Shown here in pieces: positions 11,406 through 23,040 of a stretch of DNA of 64,000 bases. The position numbers were made by a program, and so were the translations under genes. Below the pieces are notes generated by a model, which worked only from the letters and a program-made list of their open reading frames with translations, was not told where the DNA came from and did not search any database. Source of the DNA: Serratia quinivorans (GTDB taxonomy: Bacteria > Pseudomonadota > Gammaproteobacteria > Enterobacterales > Enterobacteriaceae). Location: NCBI GenBank assembly GCA_900457075.1, contig UGYN01000002.1, positions 558,001-622,000 of the forward strand. Direction: 5' to 3'. Each line of letters begins with the position of its first letter. The first letter of the stretch is position 1.

Positions 11406-12915
11406 TTAAAGGTGCAGGGATGCGAGACGTAAAATTTCATTTTGCGAGGTCTGTTTGGTATTAACGATGCCCGCAACCTGACCATTACTCATCACCAGTA
11501 TTCTGTCGGTAATTCCCAAAAGCTCCGGCATTTCAGACGAGACAATAATGATCCCCTTGCCCTTCTTCGCCAGTTCGGTCATCAGCTGATAAATTTCGAA
11601 TTTGGCGCCAACGTCAATACCGCGCGTCGGTTCATCCAGCATCAATATTTCCGGCTGGGTCAGCAGCCAACGGCCGATGATCACCTTCTGCTGGTTACCG
11701 CCGGACAGCGAGCCGATGTTGGTATGATGACCCGGGGTCTTGACCCGCATGGCATCGATCACCCATTGGGTGTCGCTTTTCATTCGGGCATTATCCAGCA
11801 GGCCGATTTTGTTTTTATAGTTACGGATATTGGAGATCAGCGAGTTAAAACCGACATCCAGATAAGCGTAAATCCCGGTGGAACGGCGCTCTTCCGTCAC
11901 CAGAGCAAAACCGTGGTTAATCGCTTCATTGGCGCTGTGGTTGTTGATGGCCTTGCCGTGCAGCTTGATGGTGCCCGCAATTTTTTCGCGGATGCCGAAC
12001 AGCGTCTCCAGAATATCGGTACGCTTGGCCCCCCACCAATCCGGCAATGCCGAGGATCTCACCCTGATGCAGATCGAAGGAGATATCGCGAATCGAAGGC
12101 TGGCGCATTGAGGTCAGGCCCTTCACCTCCAGGATCACCTCGCCCGGCGTATTTTGCCGATCGGGGAAACGCTGGCTGAGCGATCGCCCCACCATCATCG
12201 AAATGATCTTGTCCATATCCAGCCCTTCCAGCGGCTGGGTGGCGATCCACTGGCCATCGCGCAGGATGGTGATTTCGTCGCACAGTTGGAAAATCTCTTC
12301 CATTTTGTGCGAAATATAGACGATGCCGCAGCCGCGCTCTTTCAGCTTACGGATAATGGTGAACAGATGATTCACCTCTTTTTCCGTCAGCGAAGAGGTT
12401 GGCTCATCCATAATCACAATCTTGGCGTCGTAGGAGAAAGCCTTGGCAATTTCGATCATCTGCATCTGCGATACCGATAACGTGCCCACTTTATCCCGTG
12501 GGTTGATATCAATATCCAGCTCGTCGAATATCGCCTGGGTGTCCTTCAACATTTTGTCCTGATCGACAAACATGCCCTTGGTCGGGTAGCGTCCCAACCA
12601 CATGTTATCCATCACGGTACGCTGCAACACTAGGTTCAACTCCTGATGCACCATTGAAACACCGTGTTCCAGCGCCTCTTTGGAGCTTTTGAAGTCAATT
12701 TCCTGGCCCTGAAAAATAATACTGCCGGCATCTTTTTTATAAATACCGAACAGGCATTTTAATAATGTCGATTTCCCCGCGCCGTTCTCCCCCATTAATG
12801 CATGAATGGAGTGCGGACGAACGCGCAGATTCACATTATCCAATGCCTTGACGCCGGGAAATGACTTACTGATATCGGTCATTTCCAGCAGAAATTCGCG
12901 TGGGCTGTCGGCCAT
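11406..12915 (-). pseudogene. mglA: Galactose ABC importer ATPase MglA, +1 frameshift
   Basis: Two overlapping frames together make a complete sugar-type double ATPase. The first begins at 12915 and contains Walker [24 protein letters not shown] and MDEPTSSL, ending in frame near IAGLVGG. The second resumes at [13 protein letters not shown] and contains the second cassette ([20 protein letters not shown]), ending at 11406. The break is a run of six C (plus strand 12029-12034) where five would restore GIAGLVGAKRTD. With the correction the protein is 502 residues, near the 506 of E. coli. Either a homopolymer base-call error or a real loss of galactose import by this route. Confidence 0.92.
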
Positions 12916-12933
12916 AAATACACCTGGCTATGT

Positions 12934-12991
12934 TACCCGTCGCCTTTCAAGACTCAGCATGGCTAGCTGCAACTTGAAATTCATCGGGTAT
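12934..12991. repeat. Dispersed palindromic repeat (TACCCG..CTTTCAAG type), copy 1
   Basis: Imperfect palindrome: TACCCGTCGCCTTTCAAG at one end and CTTGAAATTCATCGGGTA at the other. It lies between mglB and mglA. A better-preserved copy is at 28396-28465. The end sequences resemble a short palindromic repeat common between genes in Serratia and Yersinia; that identification is from memory. Confidence 0.65.
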
Positions 12992-13016
12992 AGGCTGTGA
13001 TTTGAAGAATAAATTT

Positions 13017-13069
13017 CCCCGCCTGCGGCTTTCCTGGTGTTGGCGCTGGGCAGCGCACCTCAGGCGGGG
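13017..13069 (-). promoter_or_regulatory. mglB-mglA intercistronic stem-loop
   Basis: CCCCGCCTG (13017-13025) pairs perfectly with CAGGCGGGG (13061-13069), 11 bp after the mglB stop, with no long T tail. Such a structure would protect the mglB message 3' end or lower read-through, consistent with excess of binding protein over ATPase and permease. The mechanism is inferred. Confidence 0.6.
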
Positions 13070-13080
13070 TCATTCAGAAC

Positions 13081-14073
13081 TTACTTAATAAACTGAGACA
13101 GGTTGTCTTTATCTACGCCAACGTAAGCAATGCGCACCACTTTATTTTCAATCTTATATTGGGTGCCATCGGCGGCCGGTTTGCCCGCGGCCAGGTTTTT
13201 CGCCAGTTCGAAAGTGGCTTTAGCCTGATTGTCGGCATCGTTCAGTACTGTCCCTGCCATAGCGCCGGATTTCACCATCGCCAGGGCTTCAGGCAACGCA
13301 TCCACACCGAATACCGGAATGCTGGATTTGTTATGCGCTTTCAGCGCTTCTACCGCGCCCATTGCCATCGCATCGTTGTTGGCAATCACCACTTCTATTT
13401 TGTTGGCATTAGGGCCGGACAGCCAGGCATCCATCTTGTCTTTGGCCTGGGCGGTGTCCCACATCGCGGTGTCCATCTGCAATGCCTGCGTCTTGATACC
13501 GTCGTCGTTCAGCGTTTTAGTCACGTAGGTGGTACGCGCTTCAGCATCCGGGTGGCCTGGCTCACCTTTGAGCAACACATACTGAATCTGACCATCTTTG
13601 TTCAGATCCCAGTTCGGGTTAGCCTTCCAGTGCTTCTCGATCAGTTTGCCCTGGATCACACCGGACTCTTTAGAGTCGGTCCCCACGTAATAAGCTTTGT
13701 CATAGCTGTCCAGCGCTTTACGGGAAGGCTCTTTGTTGTAGAACACGATAGGGATATCGTTTGCGCGCGCCTTATCAATCACCACCGGGGCGGCTGCCGG
13801 GTCAACCAGGTTGATCGCCAGTGCTTTAACGCCCTTGGCGATCAGCACGTCAATCTGATCGTTTTGTTTGGATTGGTCATTCTGCGAGTCATTCATCAGC
13901 AGGGTGACGTCCGGAGAGGCCTTGGCGTCTTTCTCGATAGCCTTGCGTACCACCGACATAAAGTTGTCGTCATATTTATAAATTGTGACGCCAATACGGG
14001 TATCTGCATGTGCTGCGGCGCCAAACATCATGGCTGCGGCCGTCGCGGCCAGGGTGAAAACCTTCTTATTCAT
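13081..14073 (-). CDS. mglB: Galactose/glucose periplasmic binding protein MglB
   Basis: 330 residues. A clear signal peptide ([23 protein letters not shown], cleavage before about residue 24) is followed by a Peripla_BP fold with [20 protein letters not shown] and [17 protein letters not shown]. The calcium-binding loop region [22 protein letters not shown], typical of MglB, is present. It delivers galactose and glucose to MglAC and, with Trg, can serve chemotaxis. First gene of mglBAC, with GalS and CRP sites upstream. Confidence 0.97.
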   Translation of the reverse strand: MNKKVFTLAATAAAMMFGAAAHADTRIGVTIYKYDDNFMSVVRKAIEKDAKASPDVTLLMNDSQNDQSKQNDQIDVLIAKGVKALAINLVDPAAAPVVIDKARANDIPIVFYNKEPSRKALDSYDKAYYVGTDSKESGVIQGKLIEKHWKANPNWDLNKDGQIQYVLLKGEPGHPDAEARTTYVTKTLNDDGIKTQALQMDTAMWDTAQAKDKMDAWLSGPNANKIEVVIANNDAMAMGAVEALKAHNKSSIPVFGVDALPEALAMVKSGAMAGTVLNDADNQAKATFELAKNLAAGKPAADGTQYKIENKVVRIAYVGVDKDNLSQFIK

Positions 14074-14279
14074 TGTGTGTCTCCGGTTTATGTAGGGTCT
14101 TGCTCGGTGTTAGGCCAAAGGTAACCGGTGGCGAATGCACAACCGGGCCTGGCAGTTTCCCTGTCATCCGTGAATCATGTTATTCCTGAAAAGTGTGGTG
14201 CCAGCGCGAGGTAGAGAACAGCAGCGGCAAGTGCCTTTACGCTGGAAAACGACTAGAGCATAGACGGCGTGATGTTAAT

Positions 14280-14317
14280 AATCTGTGAATTTTCTCACAG
14301 ATTGAAAACGGTTACAC
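14280..14317 (-). promoter_or_regulatory. mglBAC control region: CRP site and GalR/GalS operator
   Basis: A perfect CRP palindrome, TGTGA-ATTTTC-TCACA (14284-14299), sits inside a longer 24-bp palindrome. Next to it is TTGAAAACGGTTACAC (14302-14317), a good match to the GalR/GalS operator pattern (AANCGNTTNCAC core). It lies between galS and mglB, where E. coli has the mgl control sites. Confidence 0.85.
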
Positions 14318-14329
14318 AAGATTAAATGT

Positions 14330-15367
14330 TCAGAGAGTGACCGCTGCCTCAATTTGCCACGGAGCCACGGAATGGCGGCGTACCAGAGTGGGCATAAACA
14401 AATGGCGGTCCTGCGGCTCCAGCCGGCCTGCCGCGCCCAGCAGGGCCAACTCGGTGGCCAGCGTCGCCATGGTGACAATGGGATAGCGCACCGTAGTGAG
14501 CTTGGGGCTGGTATAGCGTGCGATGGGGATATCATCGAACCCCACCAGCGAGAAATTTTGCGGTACTGTGATAGCGTTTTCTTTCAGCACCGCCATGGCA
14601 CCGGCAGCCATGGCATCGTTGTAAGCAAACACCGCGCTCAAATGCAGGTTACGCCCGAGTAACTCGACCATTGCCGCTTCCCCACCCTGCAAATCCGGCG
14701 AACCATAGGCACGCCAATTGTCCGGCGTAACCAACCCAGCCGCAGCCATCGCCTGCGTATAGCCCTGCTGGCGCAGCGGCCCGTCTTCTATCGGGTGGTT
14801 GGAGCCCAGATAGCCAATGCGCTGATGCCCCTGCGACAGCAGCAAACGCATTGCCATCTCCGCGCCGCTGACGTTGTCCAGGCCAACGCAGCGATGCTCA
14901 TAGCCGGCAATGATGCGGTTGATCAACACCATGCCCGGCACCTGGTCGAGGAAAGTCATCAATTCGGCATCACACAGCGCTTTAGCATGCACAATCAAAG
15001 CGTTACAGCGCTGGCGAATCAGCACTTCGATAGCGTGACGCTCTTTGTCTGCCTGATGATAACTGTTGCCGATCAGCAAATATTTGTGGTGTTGCTGCGC
15101 TACGGTGTCTACCGCTTTCACCAGCGCACCAAAGAAGGGATCGGAAACGTCCATCACCACCACCCCGAGGGTATCGCTGCTCTGGGTGGCCAGTGCCTGT
15201 GCATTGGCGTTGGGCCGATAACCCAGTTCAGCCACCGCCTTAAGCACCTGTTCACGCGTCTCTTTACTGGTCATGGCGCTGTGGTTCAGCACGCGGGAGA
15301 CGGTCGCCACGGACACGCCCGCACGCTTCGCCACGTCGCGAATGGTGGTTGGGTGAACAGAGGTCAT
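14330..15367 (-). CDS. galS: LacI-family repressor GalS
   Basis: 345 residues. The N-terminal LacI helix-turn-helix [23 protein letters not shown] (about 8-30) is followed by a hinge [16 protein letters not shown] and a periplasmic-binding-protein-like effector domain with [21 protein letters not shown]. It lies directly upstream of mglB, the GalS position in E. coli, so GalS is preferred over GalR. Inducers are galactose or fucose; targets are mgl and its own promoter. Operator-like sequences occur on both sides of the gene. Confidence 0.93.
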   Translation of the reverse strand: MTSVHPTTIRDVAKRAGVSVATVSRVLNHSAMTSKETREQVLKAVAELGYRPNANAQALATQSSDTLGVVVMDVSDPFFGALVKAVDTVAQQHHKYLLIGNSYHQADKERHAIEVLIRQRCNALIVHAKALCDAELMTFLDQVPGMVLINRIIAGYEHRCVGLDNVSGAEMAMRLLLSQGHQRIGYLGSNHPIEDGPLRQQGYTQAMAAAGLVTPDNWRAYGSPDLQGGEAAMVELLGRNLHLSAVFAYNDAMAAGAMAVLKENAITVPQNFSLVGFDDIPIARYTSPKLTTVRYPIVTMATLATELALLGAAGRLEPQDRHLFMPTLVRRHSVAPWQIEAAVTL

Positions 15368-15430
15368 GAAAAATCCTGAGGTCGGGGTAGTTGACAGTGG
15401 CGCTATCCTACCCCGTTTGTCATCCTCCTC

Positions 15431-15467
15431 TGCGTGAATTCCGTCACAGGAAAGAAAACGTTTACAT
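15431..15467 (-). promoter_or_regulatory. galS control region: CRP-like and Gal operator sites
   Basis: CGTGA-ATTCCG-TCACA (15433-15448) is a one-mismatch CRP site. On the minus strand the neighbouring bases read ATGTAAACGTTTTCTT (15452-15467), a near-match to the Gal operator. Together they suggest CRP activation and autorepression of galS, as in E. coli. Confidence 0.75.
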
Positions 15468-15496
15468 ACATTTTTTTAACCTACCTGCGCCAGATC

Positions 15497-16678
15497 TCAA
15501 TTCACTCCCTTAGGCTCCGTGTTACCGGCGGCCAGAGAGGTCAGTTTGCGCCATAGCCATTCCACCGGTCCCTGGGCGAAGTAACGCAACCACAGGTTAG
15601 AAAACAACAGGTTAGCCAACCAGACCAGCGGCACAAACGCCAGCAGTTGCAGGCGATCGAACTGTTGATACAGGCCAAAGCGATAGAACAGCGTGGTACA
15701 GATCAGCGTTTGCAGCAGGTAATTACTCAGTGCCATGCGCCCAACCTGCGTCAACCCATGCCCAATACGCAGCCGCGACAGCGTCGGCCAGAAACCGTAA
15801 CACAGTGCCAGATAGCCCATGGCCTGCAGCGGAGCGCCCAGTTCGCGCGGTACCTGTAATAAAAAGCCGCTCCAGCGGTAGTCCCAGTGAAGATGCCATT
15901 GCAACGCCACCGCCGGCAGTTGGATCAGCAATGAAAGCGGTATCAGCCAGGCGGCCTGACGGCGATAGTAACCCGGCGAATAGGTGCCACGCAGCCAACC
16001 GCTGCGCATCAGTCCGGCACCAAACAGCATCAGCCCCGCCAACTCCCAGCCATATTGCGCGCCAATCGCCAACAGGCTGGACGAGAGCAGATCGGTACGG
16101 CTACGCCAAGCCTCCATACCGCCCTGCAGCTTCCAGAATTTTTCATACTGCAGTTCCGCCACGCCGGGCTGCCAGAAACCGCCCGGCTCACCGTGCGAGA
16201 TAAAGCCCAGCAACAGCAGAACCCCGACGCCGATCAGGTAGAGCACTACGCCGGTTTTCAATAGCTGATAGGTTTCTTTGGCATCGCGGATCATCCGCCA
16301 GCACACCAGCCCGATCAGGCCATAGGCCAACAGGATATCGCCGTCCCAAAGGAAAATGGCATGCGCCAAACCAAACAGCACCAACCACGACAGCCGCGCA
16401 CGTATCCAGCCCTTGCCGCGCCGCAGCAGCATCTGCAGGCCGGCACCAAACAATAAGGCAAACATCGCCAGAAACTTGGCCTGGGCGAAAATATCCAACA
16501 GCGCCCAGGTCCAGGCGTCACGCGATGATGGCAGCCCCAGATAGGCAGGATTCAGGTAGGCCGCCTTCGGCAGGCCAAAGGCGCTGATATTCAGCAGCAG
16601 AATGCCAAGGATGGCGATACCGCGCACACAGTCCAGAGTGGCGATGCGTGGCAGCGGTGTGGTCGAAGGGTTGCTCAT
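15497..16678 (-). CDS. yeiB: DUF418 membrane protein YeiB
   Basis: 393 residues with about ten hydrophobic segments. The N-terminal DUF418-associated block RIATLDCVRGIAILGILLLN and the C-terminal DUF418 block (VGRMALSNYLLQTLICTTLFY, then GPVEWLWRKLT) are both clear. Length and position between folE and galS match E. coli yeiB. The function is not known; related proteins are membrane acyltransferase-like or transport-associated. Confidence 0.9.
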   Translation of the reverse strand: MSNPSTTPLPRIATLDCVRGIAILGILLLNISAFGLPKAAYLNPAYLGLPSSRDAWTWALLDIFAQAKFLAMFALLFGAGLQMLLRRGKGWIRARLSWLVLFGLAHAIFLWDGDILLAYGLIGLVCWRMIRDAKETYQLLKTGVVLYLIGVGVLLLLGFISHGEPGGFWQPGVAELQYEKFWKLQGGMEAWRSRTDLLSSSLLAIGAQYGWELAGLMLFGAGLMRSGWLRGTYSPGYYRRQAAWLIPLSLLIQLPAVALQWHLHWDYRWSGFLLQVPRELGAPLQAMGYLALCYGFWPTLSRLRIGHGLTQVGRMALSNYLLQTLICTTLFYRFGLYQQFDRLQLLAFVPLVWLANLLFSNLWLRYFAQGPVEWLWRKLTSLAAGNTEPKGVN

Positions 16679-16748
16679 TATTTTATCGCTGTATTCCGGC
16701 CATTAAAAAGGCGCCCGCAGGCGCCTGTTCTTATTCGTTAACCCCGTA

Positions 16749-17414
16749 TCACCCCTGGTGATGTCGCACCGCACGCAGGAATTCCTGACGGGTGTTCTGG
16801 CTGGACTTGAACAGCCCACCCAGCGAGGTGGTGGTGGTGGCGCTGGTCGCGTCGCGGATACCGCGCGCCTTAACACAATAATGGACCGCATCAATCGATA
16901 CTGCCACGTTATTGGTGCCCAGCAGGGTTTGCAATGCCACCAGGATCTGTTGCGTCAGACGCTCCTGCACCTGTGGGCGCTGGGAGAAAAATTGCACGAT
17001 ACGGTTGATTTTCGACAGGCCGATCACCGCATCTTTCGGAATGTAGGCCACGGTCGCTTTACCGTCGATAGTCACGAAATGGTGTTCACAGGTGCTGGTC
17101 AGGGTAATGTCGCGCACCGTCACCATTTCATCTACCTTCATCTTGTTTTCGATGACGGTAATTTTTGGGAAATTCGCGTAGTCCAGGCCGGAGAAAATTT
17201 CATCGACATACATCTTGGCAATACGATGCGGGGTTTCCGCCAGGCTATCGTCGGATAGATCGAGATTAAGCAGCTGCATGATTTCCGTCATGTGCTCTTT
17301 AATACGGCGCTTGCGCGTCTCGCGATCCAGCACTTCACCACGCAACGGGGTTTCCAGGCCACGCTCTTCGAGCGCCGCATGAACCAGAACAGCTTCTTTA
17401 CTTAATGATGTCAT
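16749..17414 (-). CDS. folE: GTP cyclohydrolase I
   Basis: 221 residues from the ATG at 17412-17414, which has GGAGAG 5-6 nt upstream. An upstream in-frame extension to 17531 lacks family similarity and is rejected. The enzyme converts GTP to dihydroneopterin triphosphate, the first step of folate and pterin synthesis, as a homodecamer. Family motifs include [18 protein letters not shown] (zinc Cys/His), [26 protein letters not shown] and a second Cys/His region [10 protein letters not shown]. Gene order folE-yeiB is as in E. coli. Confidence 0.97.
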   Translation of the reverse strand: MTSLSKEAVLVHAALEERGLETPLRGEVLDRETRKRRIKEHMTEIMQLLNLDLSDDSLAETPHRIAKMYVDEIFSGLDYANFPKITVIENKMKVDEMVTVRDITLTSTCEHHFVTIDGKATVAYIPKDAVIGLSKINRIVQFFSQRPQVQERLTQQILVALQTLLGTNNVAVSIDAVHYCVKARGIRDATSATTTTSLGGLFKSSQNTRQEFLRAVRHHQG

Positions 17415-17661
17415 TTCATCTCTCCAACGGACCTGAACTCGCCAATCCGGCTGCTTTACCGAGCAGACTGGTGAATTGCATACTCTCCTGACGGCAGAGG
17501 TTTCCGTCATTGGTAACGTGAACCCGGTCAAGATTTTGACCCCACTCTAGATGAGAGTGAGGGGATTATCCAGCGATTGTGCTTCATCCGCAGGTGAAAT
17601 ATTCGCATTTAGCACAATCAGGCCCGCTGCGGCTATTCCACGTTTTTTGTACGGAATTTAA

Positions 17662-18819
17662 TCACAGCGCCGTCGGTTTTCGTGCCAGCTCGCGCGTCGG
17701 GGTATTCACCACCAGCAGGCCGGCAACGATCAGCGCCACCACGGCGACATATAACGCCGGTTCCAACCGATGGGTCAAGGCAGTGGACAGCGCCGACAGC
17801 GTCGGGCCGACCAACTGACCAATCGCATAGCCGGTGGTCAGCAACCCCGCCATGTAACGCGCATGATTAGGTGCCAGTTCCCTGCCGTGCTGGATCGACA
17901 GCTGCACTACGCTGAGGAAGCCACCGCCGGTCAACAATGCCCCCAAGGCCAGTCCGGCCACCCCAGGCACGATTTCCGCACTCAAGACCCCCAGTGCCTG
18001 TACCCACAGAGTCATGGCCAGACGCGTTTGGGTGGTCAGCTTGTGACGGGTCAGGATGCCAATGACAATCCCCAGCACCGCCGCACCGCCGAAGACAGGC
18101 CAGACAAATTGCGCGAACACGCTACCGGGAAAACGTGCGGCGGCCATTTGCGACAGAAAGGTGGCCGGCAGGATATAGCCGAAGCCCGCCAGGCTGTAGC
18201 TCAATACCAGCCGCTTCAGCGCCGGAGTCAACAACAGAGGCTCCGGTGCCACATCAGGACGATGCAATTCACCGGCCTTAGGCAGGTTAATGCTGATTGC
18301 GCCAATCAATACCAGTGCCAACATGCCATACACCAGCCAGGCCTGAGACGCCGTCAGCGCCAGGCTGTGAATGCCTACCGCCAGCATGCCGCTGATAAAA
18401 ATCCCGGCCCCCGGCCCGGCGAAGACCGCCGCACTGAGCGCCGGCCGGCCATAGTGAGCCAGCCGTTCGTTGGTCCAGGCCGCCACCAGCACCATCGCCC
18501 AGCCGCTGGCCCAACCAATCAGGAAACGCACGGCACCGTGCCACCATTCGCCCTGCACCCAGGCCGAAAGCAGCGTCAAGATTACCGCCCCCCACACGCC
18601 CAGCCACAGCCGACGTTCAACATGTCGGTTGGCGCGCATCGCGTCATAGGCACCACACAGATAACCCAGGTAGTTAATGGCCGCCACCAGCCCGGCCCCG
18701 GTCAAGGTAAACTGGTGCTCGGCAATCATCAGCGGTACCTGTGGGGTAAAGGCGAAACGACCAATTCCCATGGCTACGATCAATGCAATAAAACCACTCA
18801 GGGCAATTCTTAAGGCCAT
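17662..18819 (-). CDS. YbfB/YjiJ-family MFS transporter
   Basis: 385 residues from the ATG at 18817-18819 (MALRIALSGFIALIVAMGIGRFAFTPQVPLM). Longer readings to 19026 run into the divergent promoter region and are rejected. About twelve hydrophobic segments are seen, with the family start GIGRFAFTP and LVAAINYLGYLCGAY. It is divergent from the LysR gene at 18926 across 106 bp, so that regulator is the likely controller. Substrate unknown. Confidence 0.78.
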   Translation of the reverse strand: MALRIALSGFIALIVAMGIGRFAFTPQVPLMIAEHQFTLTGAGLVAAINYLGYLCGAYDAMRANRHVERRLWLGVWGAVILTLLSAWVQGEWWHGAVRFLIGWASGWAMVLVAAWTNERLAHYGRPALSAAVFAGPGAGIFISGMLAVGIHSLALTASQAWLVYGMLALVLIGAISINLPKAGELHRPDVAPEPLLLTPALKRLVLSYSLAGFGYILPATFLSQMAAARFPGSVFAQFVWPVFGGAAVLGIVIGILTRHKLTTQTRLAMTLWVQALGVLSAEIVPGVAGLALGALLTGGGFLSVVQLSIQHGRELAPNHARYMAGLLTTGYAIGQLVGPTLSALSTALTHRLEPALYVAVVALIVAGLLVVNTPTRELARKPTAL

Positions 18820-18925
18820 GTAGAGTATCCAGACTGTTAAAAGAAAGTTGCCAGTATCATGCCGCAGTATTACACTCACAAAAACTGAATAATACTCATC
18901 AAGTTCATCACGAAAAGAGAAGATA

Positions 18926-20997
<2,072 letters not shown>

Positions 20998-21011
20998 GCC
21001 AGGAGGCAGAG

Positions 21012-21854
21012 ATGACCTTGTCATTAGAACTTCTCGAAGAGCACCGTATGTTCGGCGGCTGGCAACAGCGTTATCGCCATGCGGCGCAGAGCCTGAATTG
21101 CAACATGACTTTCAGCATCTATCTGCCGCCCCCGCGCGATGATAACCCGCCGCCAGTGCTGTACTGGCTGTCGGGGCTGACCTGCAATGATGAAAATTTC
21201 ACGCTGAAGGCCGGCGCGCAGCGTATCGCCGCCGAGCTGGGGTTGGTGCTGGTGATGGCCGATACCAGCCCGCGTGGCGACGATGTGCCCAATGATGAAG
21301 GCTACGATTTGGGCCAGGGTGCCGGTTTTTATTTGAACGCCACCCAGGCGCCGTGGGACAAGCACTTTCGCATGTATGATTACATCAGCGACGAGCTGCC
21401 GGCGCTGATTAATCAGCATTTCAGCGTCAGCGATCGCCAGTCGATCTTCGGTCACTCAATGGGCGGCCACGGCGCACTGGTAATGGCGTTTCGCAATCCG
21501 CAGCGTTTCCGCTCGGTGTCGGCCTTTGCGCCCATCGTTAACCCCTGTCAGGTTCCATGGGGACGTAAAGCCTTTGCCGCCTATTTGGGCAATGATGAAA
21601 GCCAGTGGCTGCAGTATGACAGTTGCCACCTGCTGGCCAACGGCGCAGAAAAAATGCCGGTGCTGGTGGATCAGGGTGACGACGATCAGTTCCTGGCGGA
21701 TCAACTGCAACCGGCGAAGCTGGCCGAACTGGCGCGCCAGCGCGACTGGCCGCTAACCCTGCGCATCCAGCCAGGTTACGATCACAGCTACTTCACCATC
21801 GCCAGCTTTATCGAAGACCACCTGCGCTTCCACGCCGAACATCTGTTCCGCTGA
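21012..21854 (+). CDS. fghA: S-formylglutathione hydrolase
   Basis: 280 residues, esterase D alpha/beta-hydrolase. It hydrolyses S-formylglutathione to formate and glutathione, completing formaldehyde detoxification begun by FrmA. The nucleophile elbow is GHSMGGHG (Ser near residue 148), with [13 protein letters not shown] (oxyanion region), DQGDDDQFL (Asp) and GYDHSYFTI (His). AGGAGG precedes the ATG. The last eight codons and stop are duplicated 714 bp downstream (see the repeat features), so the gene end is an integration site. Confidence 0.96.
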   Translation: MTLSLELLEEHRMFGGWQQRYRHAAQSLNCNMTFSIYLPPPRDDNPPPVLYWLSGLTCNDENFTLKAGAQRIAAELGLVLVMADTSPRGDDVPNDEGYDLGQGAGFYLNATQAPWDKHFRMYDYISDELPALINQHFSVSDRQSIFGHSMGGHGALVMAFRNPQRFRSVSAFAPIVNPCQVPWGRKAFAAYLGNDESQWLQYDSCHLLANGAEKMPVLVDQGDDDQFLADQLQPAKLAELARQRDWPLTLRIQPGYDHSYFTIASFIEDHLRFHAEHLFR

Positions 21855-21857
21855 TCG
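21831..21857. repeat. 27-bp direct repeat, left copy (fghA 3' end)
   Basis: The 27 bases starting CACGCCGAAC and ending CGCTGATCG encode the last fghA codons (HAEHLFR, stop). They recur without mismatch at 22545-22571. The segment between holds ccdAB, so the pair looks like the two ends of an integrated unit. Confidence 0.92.
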
Positions 21858-21859
21858 AT

Positions 21860-21888
21860 AAATCCGGGCGGTTACCCCGCCCGGATTT
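21860..21888 (+). terminator. Terminator downstream of fghA
   Basis: AAATCCGGGCG (21860-21870) pairs with CGCCCGGATTT (21878-21888); the tail TTTAAT is short. It overlaps the end of ccdB on the opposite strand and could serve both convergent genes. Confidence 0.75.
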
Positions 21889-21890
21889 AA

Positions 21891-22205
21891 TCAGATACCG
21901 TCGAGAAGAAAATCTATTGCGGCTTTAACCTCGGTCCGGTATTGGGTAGCATCGCAAAATTCAGCGCCCAAGGCCCGAACGGGAATACTTGCCATCTCAT
22001 GTGTCATAACGGCGTACTCCTTGTCATCCACCAGCCTGACCAAAGGGATCAAACGTTCCGGGCGAGTGTTACCCGGGTATTTTTCAATGGGCAATAACGG
22101 GATCACGACTCGACGATTTAATTGCCCGATGATATCGCTTGTCACATCAAGCAACAGCGGGTAAACAACGCTTTTCCCTGTGTTGGCGTATACCGTAAAT
22201 TGCAT
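21891..22205 (-). CDS. ccdB: CcdB toxin (DNA gyrase poison)
   Basis: 104 residues with the CcdB pattern: MQFTVY start, DVTSDIIGQLNRRVVIPLLP, VMTHEMASIPVRALG and a C-terminal GI. It ends LLDGI instead of the FWGI of F-plasmid CcdB, whose tryptophan is needed for gyrase poisoning. The LDGI ending is what I recall for the chromosomal O157-type CcdB. The target, GyrA, is known for the family; activity here is uncertain. It lies 2 bp after ccdA, so the two are translationally coupled. Confidence 0.9.
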   Translation of the reverse strand: MQFTVYANTGKSVVYPLLLDVTSDIIGQLNRRVVIPLLPIEKYPGNTRPERLIPLVRLVDDKEYAVMTHEMASIPVRALGAEFCDATQYRTEVKAAIDFLLDGI

Positions 22206-22207
22206 CG

Positions 22208-22444
22208 TTAAAACGTCCTGTATTCGTCGCTGAAACAGCCATGTTCATCATGAAAACGATTCAGCGCCTCAATGGCCTCTCGGTTATCTTCCTTCCATTT
22301 TCTCATCTCATGCTGACGCAATTCGGCATCCAAAGCAGCGTTCAGCGTAGCACTGAGGTTAATACCCGCCTCACGTGCACGGCTCAACAAGCTACGTTCT
22401 ACCGTCATGGTAACGCTTTGCGTCGTTCGTTGTTTTACTGGCAT
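22208..22444 (-). CDS. ccdA: CcdA antitoxin
   Basis: 78 residues from the ATG at 22442-22444 (MPVKQRTTQSVTMTVERS), with GGAGG upstream. A longer reading to 22480 adds non-family residues. The N-terminal ribbon-helix-helix binds DNA for autorepression; the acidic C-terminal tail (NREAIEALNRFHDEHGCFSDEY) is the CcdB-neutralising region. Order antitoxin-toxin is standard for ccd. Confidence 0.9.
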   Translation of the reverse strand: MPVKQRTTQSVTMTVERSLLSRAREAGINLSATLNAALDAELRQHEMRKWKEDNREAIEALNRFHDEHGCFSDEYRTF

Positions 22445-22544
22445 CAGTACCTCCCACAATAGCCTTCGTGCAAGCAACACGGCTTATTGAACGGATAGTA
22501 ACACCAGGGAGCGGTGTTAGCCCATTCAAATGTGCTCCACTCGT

Positions 22545-22571
22545 CACGCCGAACATCTGTTCCGCTGATCG
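22545..22571. repeat. 27-bp direct repeat, right copy
   Basis: Perfect second copy of the fghA 3' end (see 21831-21857), lying upstream of ccdA and outside any plausible reading frame. Flanking bases on both sides differ from the left copy, so the repeat is exactly bounded. Confidence 0.92.
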
Positions 22572-22576
22572 GCCCT

Positions 22577-22609
22577 AACCACTTGCGATAGTCAGTATCG
22601 CAAGCGGTT
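22577..22609 (+). terminator. Hairpin following the right repeat copy
   Basis: AACCACTTGCGATA (22577-22590), loop GTCAG, TATCGCAAGCGGTT (22596-22609), one mismatch, followed by ATTCTTCCT. It lies 5 bp after the right repeat, just as another hairpin follows the left copy. It may be the original fghA terminator displaced by the insertion. Confidence 0.6.
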
Positions 22610-22632
22610 ATTCTTCCTGATAACACACTCAG

Positions 22633-22839
22633 TTAACGCTCTCGCCCAGTGAACCAATAATAAACATCTTCAAACCAGGTTAATAAGGCTTTGGTGCCGA
22701 TCACTGTAATCACCGCAATTGCAACATCCACATAACTATTACATGGTTTCATAATTAGCAGTGATGAATACTCGATTAAAGAGAATGAAATAAATATCCA
22801 AAGGGCTATAAAAATGCAGTCTTTCATTTGCACGTCCAT
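22633..22839 (-). CDS. Small membrane protein, unknown
   Basis: 68 codons (MDVQMKDCIFIALWIFISFSL then a second hydrophobic stretch VAIAVITVIGTKALLTW, ending DVYYWFTGRER). Two predicted membrane segments make random occurrence less likely, but no family is recognised and no strong ribosome site is seen. It lies between the ccdAB unit and gsiD in an AT-rich stretch; 22840-23040 after it shows no gene. Confidence 0.4.
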   Translation of the reverse strand: MDVQMKDCIFIALWIFISFSLIEYSSLLIMKPCNSYVDVAIAVITVIGTKALLTWFEDVYYWFTGRER

Positions 22840-23040
22840 GTGAAATTATAATAACACCAAGAAAAACAAGGTAACATCACCCCATTGCAAATAAAATAGA
22901 AATAACCATTAATTATAGTGATATGACTAGAATAATAATTATATTAACGTATTCGGTTGATTTACCGAATACATTAAACTGTCAAAGTTAATTAAACGAT
23001 TAACACTCCGCATATTAACCGCTATTAATTTTACTTTATT

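Noticed and set aside
17415..17531. N-terminal extension of FolE
   Set aside because: The extra residues ([16 protein letters not shown]..) do not match the family; the ATG at 17412-17414 has a good ribosome site and gives the usual length.
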